Positions 45,036 through 54,356 of a DNA stretch of 62,826 nt are shown here, one piece after another. Numbering within the stretch: the first letter of the stretch is position 1; each line of letters begins with the position of its first letter. This DNA is from Acetivibrio alkalicellulosi (lineage in GTDB: Bacteria > Bacillota > Clostridia > Acetivibrionales > Acetivibrionaceae): the NCBI GenBank assembly GCA_008125075.1, contig VLTH01000002.1, positions 1,108,849 through 1,171,674 on the forward strand, written 5' to 3'. A program made the position numbers and the translations under genes. The notes beneath the pieces are model-generated. The model made no database searches and was not told the origin of the DNA. It saw only the letters and a list, made by a program, of their open reading frames with translations.

Positions 45036-46094
45036 TTACTCCATATTTAAATCATCTCTGAACGAATTAATAAGTTCTGGATTTTTATCAAATTGCTCTA
45101 AAGACATGTGTACAATTTTCATGCAACTTTCAAAATCACTTTTACTCATAACAGATACAGGTGAGTGTATATACCTGCAAGGAACAGAAATAGCTGCTAC
45201 CACTACTCCTCCTTTTGCTGTCTGTATTTTCCCTGCATCATTTCCCCCTGAAGTAGTTTGTTTATATTGTACAGGCACTCCATTTTCTTTTGCCAGATTA
45301 AAAATATAATTCACCAGTTTTTTGTTTCCGTATGCCCCTCTATCCATTATTGTAATAGCTGCACCTTCCCCAAGTATTGTTGAATACTCATACTTTTCAA
45401 CGTCAGGAACATCTGAGCATGTAGTACCTTCTATAACAAGTGCCATATCAGGATATATTCTATATGAAGCCACTTGAGCTCCTCGAAGTCCTACTTCCTC
45501 TTGCACTGTAAAACATATATATAAGTCAAATTCATAATTTTTACCTTTTAATATTTCAAGTAAAATGGCACATCCTACTCTGTCATCTAAAGCCTTTGCT
45601 TTAATTGTATTATCACCTAAGGTTAAGTATTTGCTGTAAAAAGCTACATATTCTCCTAGAGAAACTAATTTTTCAGCCTCTTCTTTTTTATCAGCACCTA
45701 TATCAATATACATTTTTTTTATATCAATGTTGCTTTCCCTCTCTGAAGTTTGTTGAAGATGTATGGGTTTAGCTCCAATTACCCCGGAAATCTTTTTATC
45801 TCCCACAAGAACTCTTTTTCCTAAAAGAATTCTTTGATCTATACCACCTACAGCTGCAAATTTAAGCATTCCACCTTCTGTGTATCCAGTCACCATAAGT
45901 CCAACTTCATCCATATGAGCACAAAGCATTAGCTTATATTTAGGGTTTCTCCCTTTTTTTAAACATATTAGATTTCCAATAGAATCTATAGTTATTTCAT
46001 CACAATACCCTTTAGCCTCTTTTTTAATAAATTCTCTTACTTCATCTTCATTTCCAGATACCCCATTTAGCTCTGTCAATTCTTTTAACAACAT
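45036..46094 (-). CDS. M42 family aminopeptidase (copy 2)
   Basis: A 352-residue paralogue with LCAHMDEVGLMV, ALDDRVGC, TVQEEVGLRGA, VIEGTTCSD and CRYIHSPVSVM. The start lies within the last bases of copy 3 (10-bp overlap), with GGGGGAG upstream, so translation is coupled. Sequence differences from copies 1 and 3 suggest different peptide preferences. Confidence 0.95.
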   Translation of the reverse strand: MLLKELTELNGVSGNEDEVREFIKKEAKGYCDEITIDSIGNLICLKKGRNPKYKLMLCAHMDEVGLMVTGYTEGGMLKFAAVGGIDQRILLGKRVLVGDKKISGVIGAKPIHLQQTSERESNIDIKKMYIDIGADKKEEAEKLVSLGEYVAFYSKYLTLGDNTIKAKALDDRVGCAILLEILKGKNYEFDLYICFTVQEEVGLRGAQVASYRIYPDMALVIEGTTCSDVPDVEKYEYSTILGEGAAITIMDRGAYGNKKLVNYIFNLAKENGVPVQYKQTTSGGNDAGKIQTAKGGVVVAAISVPCRYIHSPVSVMSKSDFESCMKIVHMSLEQFDKNPELINSFRDDLNME

Positions 46095-47134
46095 GATATC
46101 TCCCCCATTTCGTTCCCGATTGTTGAAATAAATCCCGAAATAAGTTTCCCTGCGTTTTTAATATCATTTAAGTGCACCGTTTCAACTGTTGTGTGCATAT
46201 ACTTAAGTGGGAAAGAAACTAAAAGGGTTGGAACTCCTGTTTTTGAAACTTGTATTGCCCATGCCTCCGTACCTGTATTTCCAGGTTCTACATCAATTTG
46301 ATAGGGTATATTTTCTTCTTTTGCATACTCAATCAATTCTTTCGTTAGTTTAGTATGAAGATTTGGCCCTATGCCAATGGCCGGACCTTTACCTAATTGG
46401 TATACCGAATCCTTACTTACATCAGGAATATCTCCATGACATGCATCTAAAACAATTGCCATATCAGGACAAACATTATATGCTGCTATAATTGCACCTC
46501 TAAGGCCAACTTCTTCCTGTACTGTAGCTACAAAATGAACATCCCAATCGTAACGAAGTTTATCAAGCCTTTCCATTATATCAATTAAAATTGCCACACC
46601 AGCACGATTATCAAGAGATTTTGAGCTAAACTTGTTATTCTTTAGTACCATAGGCTTTGCACTAAAGCTTATAAAATCTCCAACCTCTACACATTCTTTA
46701 ACTTCATTGTATGAAAGACCTGTATCAATTGATAAATCTTTAATATTAACTGCTTTTTTGGACTCTTCAGGTTTTAATAAATGAGGTGGCTTAGCCCCAA
46801 TAATACCCTGTATATCTTTCTTCCCATGTATTGTTACTTCCTGTGCTAAAAGAATTTTCCCATCAATACCTCCAATGTTTGAAAAAGAAACAAATCCTTT
46901 CTCATCAATGCCTTTTACTATGAAACCTATTTCATCCAAATGTGCAGTTACCATAATTTTTTTATTGATTTTACCATATCCTTTTTTAATGCCTATAACA
47001 TTGTAAAATTGGTCAATTATTGTTTCATCACAATACTTAGCAAACATTCTTTTTATATATTTAGATAATTTCTCCTCTCGGCCTGAAATGCCTGGGTATG
47101 TACTTATATCTTTTAAAATACTTATATAGTCCAT
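46085..47134 (-). CDS. M42 family aminopeptidase (copy 3)
   Basis: A 349-residue paralogue, first in transcription order: VTAHLDEIGFIV, SLDNRAGVAIL, TVQEEVGLRGA, VLDACHGDIPD and LKYMHTTVETVH. The first motif has Leu in place of Met (AHLDE), an accepted variant. AGAGGTG precedes the ATG. The three genes form a peptide-utilisation operon. Confidence 0.95.
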   Translation of the reverse strand: MDYISILKDISTYPGISGREEKLSKYIKRMFAKYCDETIIDQFYNVIGIKKGYGKINKKIMVTAHLDEIGFIVKGIDEKGFVSFSNIGGIDGKILLAQEVTIHGKKDIQGIIGAKPPHLLKPEESKKAVNIKDLSIDTGLSYNEVKECVEVGDFISFSAKPMVLKNNKFSSKSLDNRAGVAILIDIMERLDKLRYDWDVHFVATVQEEVGLRGAIIAAYNVCPDMAIVLDACHGDIPDVSKDSVYQLGKGPAIGIGPNLHTKLTKELIEYAKEENIPYQIDVEPGNTGTEAWAIQVSKTGVPTLLVSFPLKYMHTTVETVHLNDIKNAGKLISGFISTIGNEMGEISCC

Positions 47135-47253
47135 TAGTTCACCTCTTAAATCAATTAATAATAGTATAATTATAGATTATAACAAATATAATATGTTTTA
47201 TTAATAGAAATTTATCCAAATAAAAAAAATTAAATAAATAAATAAAAAAACTC

Positions 47254-47282
47254 TTGACTAATACACATTTTTTTATTATACT
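47254..47282 (+). promoter_or_regulatory. Sigma-A promoter of the tRNA cluster
   Basis: TTGACT (47254-47259), a 17-bp spacer, then TATACT (47277-47282). The first tRNA begins 22 nt further on. Confidence 0.85.
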
Positions 47283-47304
47283 AGTCTTTGTCGCGTTAAA
47301 ATAA

Positions 47305-47381
47305 GGGCTTTTAGCTCAGTTGGTTAGAGCAACCGGCTCATAACCGGTAGGTCCGGGGTTCGAGTCCCTGAAGGCCCACCA
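47305..47381 (+). tRNA. tRNA with CAT anticodon (Met, or Ile2 after lysidine modification)
   Basis: 77 nt including encoded CCA. The acceptor stem is GGGCTTT/AAGGCCC and the anticodon loop CTCATAA sits on an ACCGG/CCGGT stem. The GGCTCATAACC arm resembles tRNA-Ile2, whose C34 becomes lysidine, but elongator Met cannot be excluded. Confidence 0.93.
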
Positions 47382-47384
47382 TGT

Positions 47385-47460
<76 letters not shown>

Positions 47461-47476
47461 TAATTTCATAATTTAC

Positions 47477-47558
47477 GGAGGGGTTCCCGAGTGGCCAAAG
47501 GGGGCAGACTGTAAATCTGTTGGCTCCGCCTTCGATGGTTCGAATCCATCTCCCTCCA
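47477..47558 (+). tRNA. tRNA-Tyr (GTA)
   Basis: 82 nt, class II with a long variable arm. The acceptor is GGAGGGG/TCCCTCC and the loop CTGTAAA. CCA is not encoded (CTCA follows the discriminator A), unlike the two tRNAs before it. Confidence 0.94.
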
Positions 47559-47562
47559 CTCA

Positions 47563-47601
47563 AAAACCAAAAAACCTTGACAATCAAGGTTTTTTTGGTT
47601 T
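47563..47601. terminator. Terminator of the tRNA cluster, also facing murD
   Basis: AAAACCTTGA and TCAAGGTTTT with a CAA loop, extended by AAAACCAAA/TTTGGTTTT, give a long stem with seven T residues. The symmetrical shape can end both converging transcripts. Confidence 0.9.
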
Positions 47602-47627
47602 TATTAGTATACTTAGAAGTTCACACA

Positions 47628-49043
47628 TTAATATATTTTATCTTTCTTGGTAAGAGATTTAACTATCTCCTTAAACTTTTTTCCTCTTTCATCAAAATTT
47701 TTAAACATATCAAAACTTGCACTTGCAGGAGACATTATCACAATATCTCCACAGCATGCAATATCATATGCTGTTTTGACTGCTTCCTCAAGGGAACTAC
47801 ACTTATTAACACTAATTTCTTTCCCCTTGCCTGTTCGCTCTATTTCATTATCCAACGCTTTTTTAATTTTTGATGAGGTTTGACCAATAAGCACTAAACC
47901 TTTAACCTTTTTTGCTATTACTTCTCCCATAACATCATAGGGAATATTTTTATCATATCCTCCACAAATCAATATGACTTTTTGCCTAAAAGAATTGACC
48001 CCTGCGATAGTTCTAGAAGGACTACTAGCAATTGAATCATTATAAAATCTTATGCCTTCAATTTCTCCAACCAACTCAATCCTATGCTCTACTCCTTTAA
48101 ACTCTGACGCTACTTTTTTAATTGTTTTTATATCAACAAAATCTATAACTGCACAAATTGCTGCAAGGTAGTTTTCTACATTATGCATACCAGGAATAAT
48201 AATCTGGTCAATATTAATAATTTCAACTTCTTTAACCCCATCATTGTAAACAATACAATTATTTCTTATATATGCACCATTAATAGCTTGTTCTAACCTG
48301 CTAAAGTTCACTACCCTTCCCTTTGCATCATTCTGAAAGCTTCTAGTAATACTGTTATCAAGGTTTAAAATCAATCTATCCCTATCTGATTGATACATAA
48401 AAATATTCTTTTTAGCCCCCACATACTCATCCATAGATTTATGATAATCTAAATGATTAGGTGAAATATTTGTAACTACTGCTATTTCAGGACTTCTCTT
48501 AATGGTATGAAGTTGGAAACTACTTAGTTCTAAAACAACCTTGTCTGTTTCTTTTATTTCATCAATCTTGCTTAATAAAGGTATACCTATGTTTCCACCA
48601 AGCCAGCAATTATGACCTTGTTCTTTTAACATTTCATAAATCAAAGTAGTAGTAGTAGTTTTGCCATCACTTCCTGTAACTGCAAAAATCTGAGCTGGAC
48701 ATAAATCAAAAAAAACTTCCATTTCAGATGTAATAATGGCGCCTTCTTCACTTGCAGATATAATCTCTGGTACATCATATCTCATTCCAGGAGTCCTAAA
48801 AATAATATCAAAACCCTTTAACTTTTCTAAGTATCTCTCTCCTAAACTATATTTTATGTCTAGTTTATCAAAATCACTTACTATACAATTAATATCACTT
48901 TTAGAACACCTATCAAAAGCAGTAATTTCAGCATCTAAATTATACAAGTATTTAATAAGTGGAATATTGCTAATTCCAATTCCTAATACTGCTACCTTTT
49001 TATTTTTAATATAATCTTTAAAATCATTGAGCTTATTCAACAT
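47628..49043 (-). CDS. murD: UDP-N-acetylmuramoylalanine--D-glutamate ligase
   Basis: A 471-residue cytosolic ligase adding D-Glu to UDP-MurNAc-Ala in peptidoglycan synthesis. VLGIGISNIPLIKYL is the UDP site, TGSDGKTTTTTLIYEML the ATP loop, ELSSFQL, TNISPNHLDYH and EHRIELVGE further Mur motifs, with GGYDKNIPY in the C-terminal domain. The start is the ATG at 49043, where GGAGG is 5 nt upstream. It stands alone, away from any dcw cluster. The upstream 200 bp is filled by R3 and R2 repeats. Confidence 0.97.
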   Translation of the reverse strand: MLNKLNDFKDYIKNKKVAVLGIGISNIPLIKYLYNLDAEITAFDRCSKSDINCIVSDFDKLDIKYSLGERYLEKLKGFDIIFRTPGMRYDVPEIISASEEGAIITSEMEVFFDLCPAQIFAVTGSDGKTTTTTLIYEMLKEQGHNCWLGGNIGIPLLSKIDEIKETDKVVLELSSFQLHTIKRSPEIAVVTNISPNHLDYHKSMDEYVGAKKNIFMYQSDRDRLILNLDNSITRSFQNDAKGRVVNFSRLEQAINGAYIRNNCIVYNDGVKEVEIINIDQIIIPGMHNVENYLAAICAVIDFVDIKTIKKVASEFKGVEHRIELVGEIEGIRFYNDSIASSPSRTIAGVNSFRQKVILICGGYDKNIPYDVMGEVIAKKVKGLVLIGQTSSKIKKALDNEIERTGKGKEISVNKCSSLEEAVKTAYDIACCGDIVIMSPASASFDMFKNFDERGKKFKEIVKSLTKKDKIY

Positions 49044-49063
49044 GATGCCTCCTATAACCTCAT

Positions 49064-49177
49064 ATCGCAGCGTAAGCTGCAATCATAGTAGTTAAGTTCC
49101 GCTGCGATAAACAGAGGAACTATATCTTCTAAAAAGTTTGCTAAAAAAACAAACTTTTTGAGAAGAATAGTATATAA
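49064..49177 (+). repeat. Dispersed repeat R3, copy 3
   Basis: ATCGCAGCG (49064-49072) and CGCTGCGAT (49100-49108) flank the shared GCTGCAATCATAGTAG core. GAACTATATCTTCTAAAAAG and AAAAAGTTTG/CAAACTTTTT hairpins follow. It aligns end to end with 35907-36018. Confidence 0.8.
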
Positions 49178-49284
49178 GGAATGTCTTAAAATATTACTTC
49201 CACTTTTACTTTTTAAAAAGCCTATTATTAAATAAGGCCTGTATTGAAATAGTCGTAGAAGTTATATTTTTAGCATTCCTAACT
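49176..49284 (-). repeat. Palindromic repeat R2, copy 4
   Basis: Read on the minus strand it begins TTAGGAATGCTAAAAATATA, contains AGGCCTTATTTAA and ends AAGTAATATTT...CATTCCT, matching 17350-17460. The ends pair with each other. It abuts R3 copy 3, and the R3-R2 order is repeated near 12.7 kb. Confidence 0.75.
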
Positions 49285-49321
49285 ATGTATATTTTTTGCC
49301 TAATTCTTATATGAGAGTTTT

Positions 49322-49864
49322 CTAATATATCTTTTTTCTCCTGTTTTGATATTTAAATTGCATTAGGGTTTTATCCCATTTGCGCTCCCATTTTTCTGAA
49401 CCAAATAACTTTGCAAACTCAACACATTGCATTAAAAATGCTTCTTCATTTTTTTTATTATTTCGAGCTAATCTATCACGTAGCGAAAGAAATGTTCCAT
49501 ACTTGTCATATAAAACAACATTTTCTCTACATATCATATATAAAAAGGTTCCCACCATTTTGTCTTTATAAAGTATTTCCTCAAATATTTCCGTTGTATA
49601 AAAAAGAAGTTTTACATTAATATATTTTTCTCTTAACAATTCAAGCTTTATAGATTCATTAAAAGTAATATATTGGTCTAAACTAGTCTCATTACCTAAT
49701 AATATCAAGAACTCATAATCACTTTGTGATGTATTATCCCCTCTTGCTCTAGAACCATACAACACAATACTAAAAATTTCAACTGACAACTCCTCTGATG
49801 ATTTCTCCAGTAGATCTAAAACACGATTAATAATTCTGTCATTAACAAGACTAAATCTCTTCAT
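49322..49864 (-). CDS. Nucleotidyltransferase-domain protein (MNT-like)
   Basis: A 180-residue protein. The pol-beta-type motif LYGSRARGDNTSQSDYEFLI (GSRxRGD...S.D) is at about residues 36-55, with a possible third acidic residue in the next strand (VKLLFY region). Small proteins of this kind serve as antitoxins to HEPN toxins or as aminoglycoside-type transferases. No HEPN gene is next to it; the C-terminal ~80 residues are helical and may include a partner-like domain. AAAGGGG precedes the ATG. Confidence 0.82.
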   Translation of the reverse strand: MKRFSLVNDRIINRVLDLLEKSSEELSVEIFSIVLYGSRARGDNTSQSDYEFLILLGNETSLDQYITFNESIKLELLREKYINVKLLFYTTEIFEEILYKDKMVGTFLYMICRENVVLYDKYGTFLSLRDRLARNNKKNEEAFLMQCVEFAKLFGSEKWERKWDKTLMQFKYQNRRKKIY

Positions 49865-50932
49865 TAATATACATCCCCTTTAAACAATAATATTTTATTT
49901 GTTTAAACAAAACACATACACATATAAATAAAAATAAACTTAAATAATAGATTTCTTTTTTTATGATATTTAAAAGTCTTTTTTAAAAGCCGTGATACTA
50001 CTTTAAAATTAGGGTTATAAATACTCTTATAAAAGCTAAAGTTTTAGTTAATTCTATTAATTCATAATTAATTATACCTTTTGTAATCTTAAAATACTAC
50101 TTTTATTTGATACAAACTAAAATAGAAATCTATAGTCCAAGTGATGTAATCGACCAGAATCTACTTTTGTTTGATAAATTTTTACATGTTTTATATAACT
50201 ATTATTCTATATTTATAGTAAATCTTAAATAAATAATAACATGCATAATTTTTTATTATGTTTTTGTAACAATTTACGCTTTTTATTAAAAACAATATAT
50301 CATACTTTTTATTCTATGCATAGAGCTATTTAAAAAAATAATTCATAATTTCGTAAAAAAATATCCAAATAATTGCTGAATTCACTTGCAAATTCTTTAA
50401 ATTTTTAGTAAAATATATATTGACTTGAATATGAACTATTGTAGACAAATGGCAATTTTGTTACTAATATAGTTCTAATATGATAGATACATGAATATTA
50501 ATTTAAAAGGGTTAATTTCTTGTACCGCTTGAAAACTTTATATAGATTTTAAGAATTTTTTTAGCTTTAACTTATTTGTATATATTTAATTCACTGTATT
50601 TTTCAAGTTCTTTCTGTTTTTCTTTTTTTGTTAATTTGTAATTATTTTATCTTTTTGATGTTAATAAGTTCTAAAAATTTTTAGGTTTTATTATAAAAAG
50701 CTTTATGAACAACAAAAGCTTTATCTTGCAAACAGAAATAATTAACCTTATCTTTTTATATAATCTTTTAAAGAATTATTATGTAAAAGATTTAACATTT
50801 AAAATCTCATTCAAAAATTCGACTTATAATTGGACTAAAAACGCTGACTTAAAAATATTATTATTTTAGAGTATTCTTTAAACTTAATTTTTGACAAACA
50901 AGTACACATTTTATAATAAAGGGTGGTTATTT
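49865..50932. other. Gene-free AT-rich stretch
   Basis: Just over 1 kb of very AT-rich DNA with no plausible reading frame on either strand. I see no clear RNA gene, tandem array or IS end. A TTGACT-like box near 50420 has no matching -10 at the usual distance. Confidence 0.6.
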
Positions 50933-51232
50933 ATGCTTAAATTAAAAAAGAAAAAAATACCAACACAATACAAATTAGTTAATGCAGGCGACTTAGTTCT
51001 AGCACCATGTGCACAAGATGTTTACAGAAAAGCAGTAGTTGTTTCTTACCAAGAAATACAAAACAATCCGACATTAAGAATAAAATTTAATACTGGCTCC
51101 ATTAATTTTGTATCTGCAAACTTATGCTATAAGGTTGTTAAAGGAATTGCCGTTCCTTTAGAAAAACCAAAAACAAAAGTTCAACGGTTTTGTCTTTGGT
51201 TTTTAAGAAGATTTGGATTAGCAGAGGTGTAA
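50933..51232 (+). CDS. Small basic protein, SH3/Tudor-like, unknown function
   Basis: A 99-residue protein beginning LKLKKKKIPTQ. The core VNAGDLVLAPCAQDVYRKAVV...NPTLRIKFNTGSINFVSANLCYKVV has the strand-turn pattern of small beta barrels (Tudor/KOW-like), suggesting nucleic-acid or protein binding. The Arg/Trp-rich tail QRFCLWFLRRFG could be an amphipathic helix. The start is the ATG at 50933 after AGGGTGG. It has its own terminator. I do not recognise the family. Confidence 0.65.
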   Translation: MLKLKKKKIPTQYKLVNAGDLVLAPCAQDVYRKAVVVSYQEIQNNPTLRIKFNTGSINFVSANLCYKVVKGIAVPLEKPKTKVQRFCLWFLRRFGLAEV

Positions 51233-51262
51233 TGTTTTTTAATTACTCAAAAGATATAAAGA

Positions 51263-51298
51263 ATTCCTCTTAACAAATTCCTAAGAGGAGTCTTTTTT
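51263..51298 (+). terminator. Terminator of the small basic protein gene
   Basis: TTCCTCTTA pairs with TAAGAGGAG across a loop, followed by six T residues. Confidence 0.85.
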
Positions 51299-51326
51299 CA
51301 TGTTCAAAACTAGTGGTTCTTCATTT

Positions 51327-51947
51327 TTATCTTTCCATCTTTATTTTGCTTATACTAACCTTTATATTTTCTAAACTAAAGCCTCTATGCATTAAAAACG
51401 AATACACTTTTCTGGTGACTACTGGATCATTTAAGTCATATTTCCCAAATTTTTTTCTAACAAGTCTTTCTATTAAAACATCTTCATCATATTCAAGATC
51501 ACTTAGCACCTCTTCAATAATATCTTCACAAATCCCTTTGTTTAATAGCTCAAATCTAAGCATTTTTTTTGATTTAGGCTTTAGTTTAATCCGTTCATAA
51601 ACATATTTTTGTGCATATATCACATCATTTAAATATCCCATAGATTTGAGCTCATCTATAGCAAGTTTTATTACATCTTCGTCAAATCCCTTTAATAGTA
51701 GTTTTGATGACAGTTCTTTTTCACTTAAAAGCTTAAATGAAAGATACTTAATAGCCTGTGACTTTGCTGTTTTAAATAGAATATTTTTTTTGATAAATTC
51801 TATCTCTTCTTCAGTTATTGATTTAATATCATAAAAACTAAGACGATAATAATCTTCTTCCGAAAGGGAAAAAGCATACTTATCATCAATAAAAACAGAA
51901 TACATTTTTTTATTTTTTTTGTTTTTTTCAACAGAAGTTATTTTCAT
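51327..51947 (-). CDS. recX: Regulatory protein RecX
   Basis: A 206-residue helical protein of three-helix repeats. AIKYLSFKLLSEKELSSKLL, AIDELKSMGYLNDVIYAQKY and KVYSFLMHRGFSLENIK are the repeat cores. RecX binds RecA filaments and limits their activity. It lies 39 bp after recA on the same strand, the usual order in Firmicutes and probably one transcript. Confidence 0.93.
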   Translation of the reverse strand: MKITSVEKNKKNKKMYSVFIDDKYAFSLSEEDYYRLSFYDIKSITEEEIEFIKKNILFKTAKSQAIKYLSFKLLSEKELSSKLLLKGFDEDVIKLAIDELKSMGYLNDVIYAQKYVYERIKLKPKSKKMLRFELLNKGICEDIIEEVLSDLEYDEDVLIERLVRKKFGKYDLNDPVVTRKVYSFLMHRGFSLENIKVSISKIKMER

Positions 51948-51986
51948 TTATACTCACCAATTAAATTTTATGATAAGTCAAGTTTA

Positions 51987-53027
51987 TTACTCCACATCCA
52001 ACTCATCATCATCTTCTTCAATATGGGCATCAATACTCTTTAAAAAAGCTTGATTATAATTTTCTCTTATTTTAGCCTCAATTTCATTTAATGTGTTAGG
52101 GTTTTCTCTTAAAAACTGCTTAGCATTTTCTCTACCCTGTCCAATTTTTTGTCCATTATAAGAGAACCATGCTCCACTTTTATTTACAATGTCAAGATTT
52201 ACTCCAACATCTAAAACATTTCCTTCTTTTGAAATTCCCAAACCATAGATAATGTCAAACTCAGCTTCCTTAAAAGGAGGTGCAATCTTATTCTTAACAA
52301 CTTTAACCTTGGTTCTGTTACCTATAATTTCATTAGACTGCTTAATTGCTTCTATTCTTCTCACATCAAGCCTAACAGAAGAATAAAATTTAAGAGCACG
52401 ACCACCAGGTGTAGTTTCAGGATTTCCGAACATAATACCAACCTTTTCTCTTAACTGATTAATAAATATTGCTGTTGTTTTTGATTTATTAATTACTCCC
52501 GAAAGTTTTCTTAATGCTTGTGACATAAGTCTTGCCTGTAAACCTACATGAGAATCTCCCATTTCACCATCGATTTCAGCTTTTGGAACTAACGCCGCAA
52601 CAGAATCAATTACAATAACATCTATTGCTCCACTTCTAACTAAAGCTTCAGCGATTTCTAAAGCCTGCTCTCCTGTATCAGGCTGTGATACTATAAGATT
52701 GTTAATATTAACCCCAAGTTTTTTAGCATATACAGGATCAAGAGCATGCTCAGCATCAATAAAAGCAGCTTCTCCACCAGCCTTTTGAGCTTCTGCAATT
52801 ATATGCAAAGCTACAGTTGTCTTACCTGAAGATTCAGGACCAAATATCTCAACTACTCTACCTCTAGGTACACCTCCAACTCCTAGTGCTATATCAAGCC
52901 CTAGAGCACCTGTGGGTATTGTTTCTATATTCAGATGAGTATTCTCGCCTAATTTCATAATAGCGCCTTTTCCAAATTGTTTTTCAATTTGTCCAAATGC
53001 AATTTCCAATGCCTTTTGTTTTTCCAT
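51987..53027 (-). CDS. recA: Recombinase RecA
   Basis: A 346-residue DNA-dependent ATPase for strand exchange and LexA self-cleavage. Walker A is [33 protein letters not shown] contains Walker B and the L1 region, and [20 protein letters not shown] holds L2. The acidic C-tail [10 protein letters not shown] is typical. AGGAGGGTG precedes the ATG. Confidence 0.99.
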   Translation of the reverse strand: MEKQKALEIAFGQIEKQFGKGAIMKLGENTHLNIETIPTGALGLDIALGVGGVPRGRVVEIFGPESSGKTTVALHIIAEAQKAGGEAAFIDAEHALDPVYAKKLGVNINNLIVSQPDTGEQALEIAEALVRSGAIDVIVIDSVAALVPKAEIDGEMGDSHVGLQARLMSQALRKLSGVINKSKTTAIFINQLREKVGIMFGNPETTPGGRALKFYSSVRLDVRRIEAIKQSNEIIGNRTKVKVVKNKIAPPFKEAEFDIIYGLGISKEGNVLDVGVNLDIVNKSGAWFSYNGQKIGQGRENAKQFLRENPNTLNEIEAKIRENYNQAFLKSIDAHIEEDDDELDVE

Positions 53028-53048
53028 AATTAATCACCCTCCTGTTTT

Positions 53049-53097
53049 CGAACATGCGTTCTAATTTATTATACCTCAATTTTAGCAAATAAGTCAA
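53049..53097 (-). promoter_or_regulatory. recA promoter with SOS (LexA) box
   Basis: On the minus strand TTGACT (53092-53097) and TATAAT (53068-53073) are 18 bp apart. The palindrome GAAC-GCAT-GTTC, extended to AGAACGCATGTTCG, lies just downstream at 53049-53062 and matches the Gram-positive LexA box (CGAAC-N4-GTTCG). Confidence 0.93.
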
Positions 53098-53128
53098 TAA
53101 CTTTTTAAAAGTATAGGTGTAATTTAAC

Positions 53129-53370
53129 TTTTTTCTTTCAAAGTTCTATTCAAGATGGAAAGAGGATTTAGTTATTGTTAATCCTGATACTGTTATTGGC
53201 TGGCATAAAACAGCTTTTAAGCTTCCCGTCTAAAAACGTGGTAGACCTAAAATTTCATCATCTAAACTTTAAGGAGTTACACAGGATGATATTGTTGAAT
53301 TGTCTAAAAAAGGGTGTAAAAAATATCTTATAAGGATGAAAAGGTACAGCATATTCTTGATTGAGTTAAT
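53129..53370 (+). pseudogene. Chimeric remnant of two transposase genes
   Basis: Bases 53129-53258 match the rve-type transposase gene at about 56112-56255 (TTTCAAAGTTCTATTC..., TGGCATAAAACAGCTTTTAA, CGTGGTAGACCTAAAATTTC). After a short gap, 53262-53368 match the IS110 transposase at about 57940-58050 (AAGGAGTTACACAGGATGA...). The first part has an internal deletion and stops. Thus pieces of two different elements were fused by deletion and then decayed. A further match links 53370-53420 with 60570-60617. Confidence 0.85.
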
Positions 53371-53465
53371 ACCTTTTAGAATACATTCCAGCTCTAAATT
53401 GACCCAAAATAAATTTTTGGGAAATTTAAGAACTCCGGCAGCTTTTGAAGCACCAGAGTTCTTTA

Positions 53466-53851
53466 CTATTGCAAATTTAAAAGCTTTTTCAATTCTTCAA
53501 CAGGCATTTCTGTGAATTTTGAAATGGTTTCAATATCAATACCCGAACTTAGCATATTTTTTGCAATTTTTAATGAATTTTCTAATTTAGCAGAGCTAAT
53601 CATATTAGCTCTTTCATGTAATGAATTTTCCCTAGCTTGATATAGTTCAATTGATTCCTTATCAGAACTTAAATATTCAAGTTTAGCTTCAGCTCTTTTA
53701 ATTGCACTATCCATTTCAATCAACTCCTTCAATTCATCTTCTGACAACATTTTATCAAAAAATTTGAGCCATCTATGAAGATAATTTGTCTTTATATCTT
53801 TATTCTTAAAACGTCTAAATTTAGGCATTTCAATAAAATGAATCCCAAAAT
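53466..53851 (-). pseudogene. Rpn-family (PD-(D/E)XK) transposase/nuclease, C-terminal fragment
   Basis: Reads FIEMPKFRRFKNKDIKTNYL, then HRWLKFFDKMLSEDELKELIEMDSAIKRAEAKLEYLS, and a helical tail ending in a degenerate EMPVEELKKLL motif. This is the C-terminal part of the Rpn/PDDEXK_2 recombination-promoting nuclease family. The catalytic N-terminus is missing; upstream DNA belongs to another broken gene, so the fragment is a deletion product. Confidence 0.75.
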
Positions 53852-54350
53852 TCATCAATAGCATTTACTCCTAATGACTGTGCAGCTCTAATTACTCTGT
53901 GATTACGATTTGATTGATTAATCCAATGATGTTCTTCAACTCTTTCAGGAAATACTCCTTAAGTTTTCAAATAAAGTTCTAAGTCTATCTCCAGCACCAA
54001 TAGAAGCATCATTAGTAACTAATATATTATCTCCAATAGTTCCAACTTATGGAAGTGAATTATCTAGTACTCTCTTATTAAGAGTTGGGTCTTGAGGAAA
54101 TGTATCTACTATTACATTGTCTTCTTTAGTTCTCCAATTTGTACCAGAATAATAATAACTCCTAATGTGACTAGGCATTGTAGGTGCATTAGCTTTATCA
54201 ATATATTCTTGAATAAAAGAAGGCTTTGTACTTTGCCATCTTTGTAATCTATATTGTTGTCTATACCATGTATTACTTAAACTTTTGTTAAGTAAACTGT
54301 ACCAATTTTTACGGCTAAAATTCTCACTTTTCAAACATGCCGACAATTTT
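53852..54350 (-). pseudogene. Broken gene of unknown function, possibly a toxin domain
   Basis: Coherent protein-like sequence on the minus strand is split by a stop and at least one frameshift: WYSLLNKSLSNTWYRQQYRL, SFIQEYIDKANAPTMPSHIR and DPTLNKRVLDNSLP, stop, VGTIGDNILVTNDASIGAGD, shift, then PERVEEHHWINQSNRNHRVI and AAQSLGVNAIDEFWDSFY. The EEHHWINQ...NRNHR segment is His-rich like some nuclease toxins. I do not recognise the family. It lies between an immunity-like gene and the Rpn fragment. Confidence 0.5.
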
Positions 54351-54356
54351 TGATGA

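Noticed and set aside
48736-49014. Plus-strand frame inside murD
   Set aside because: Antisense shadow of a clearly conserved gene.
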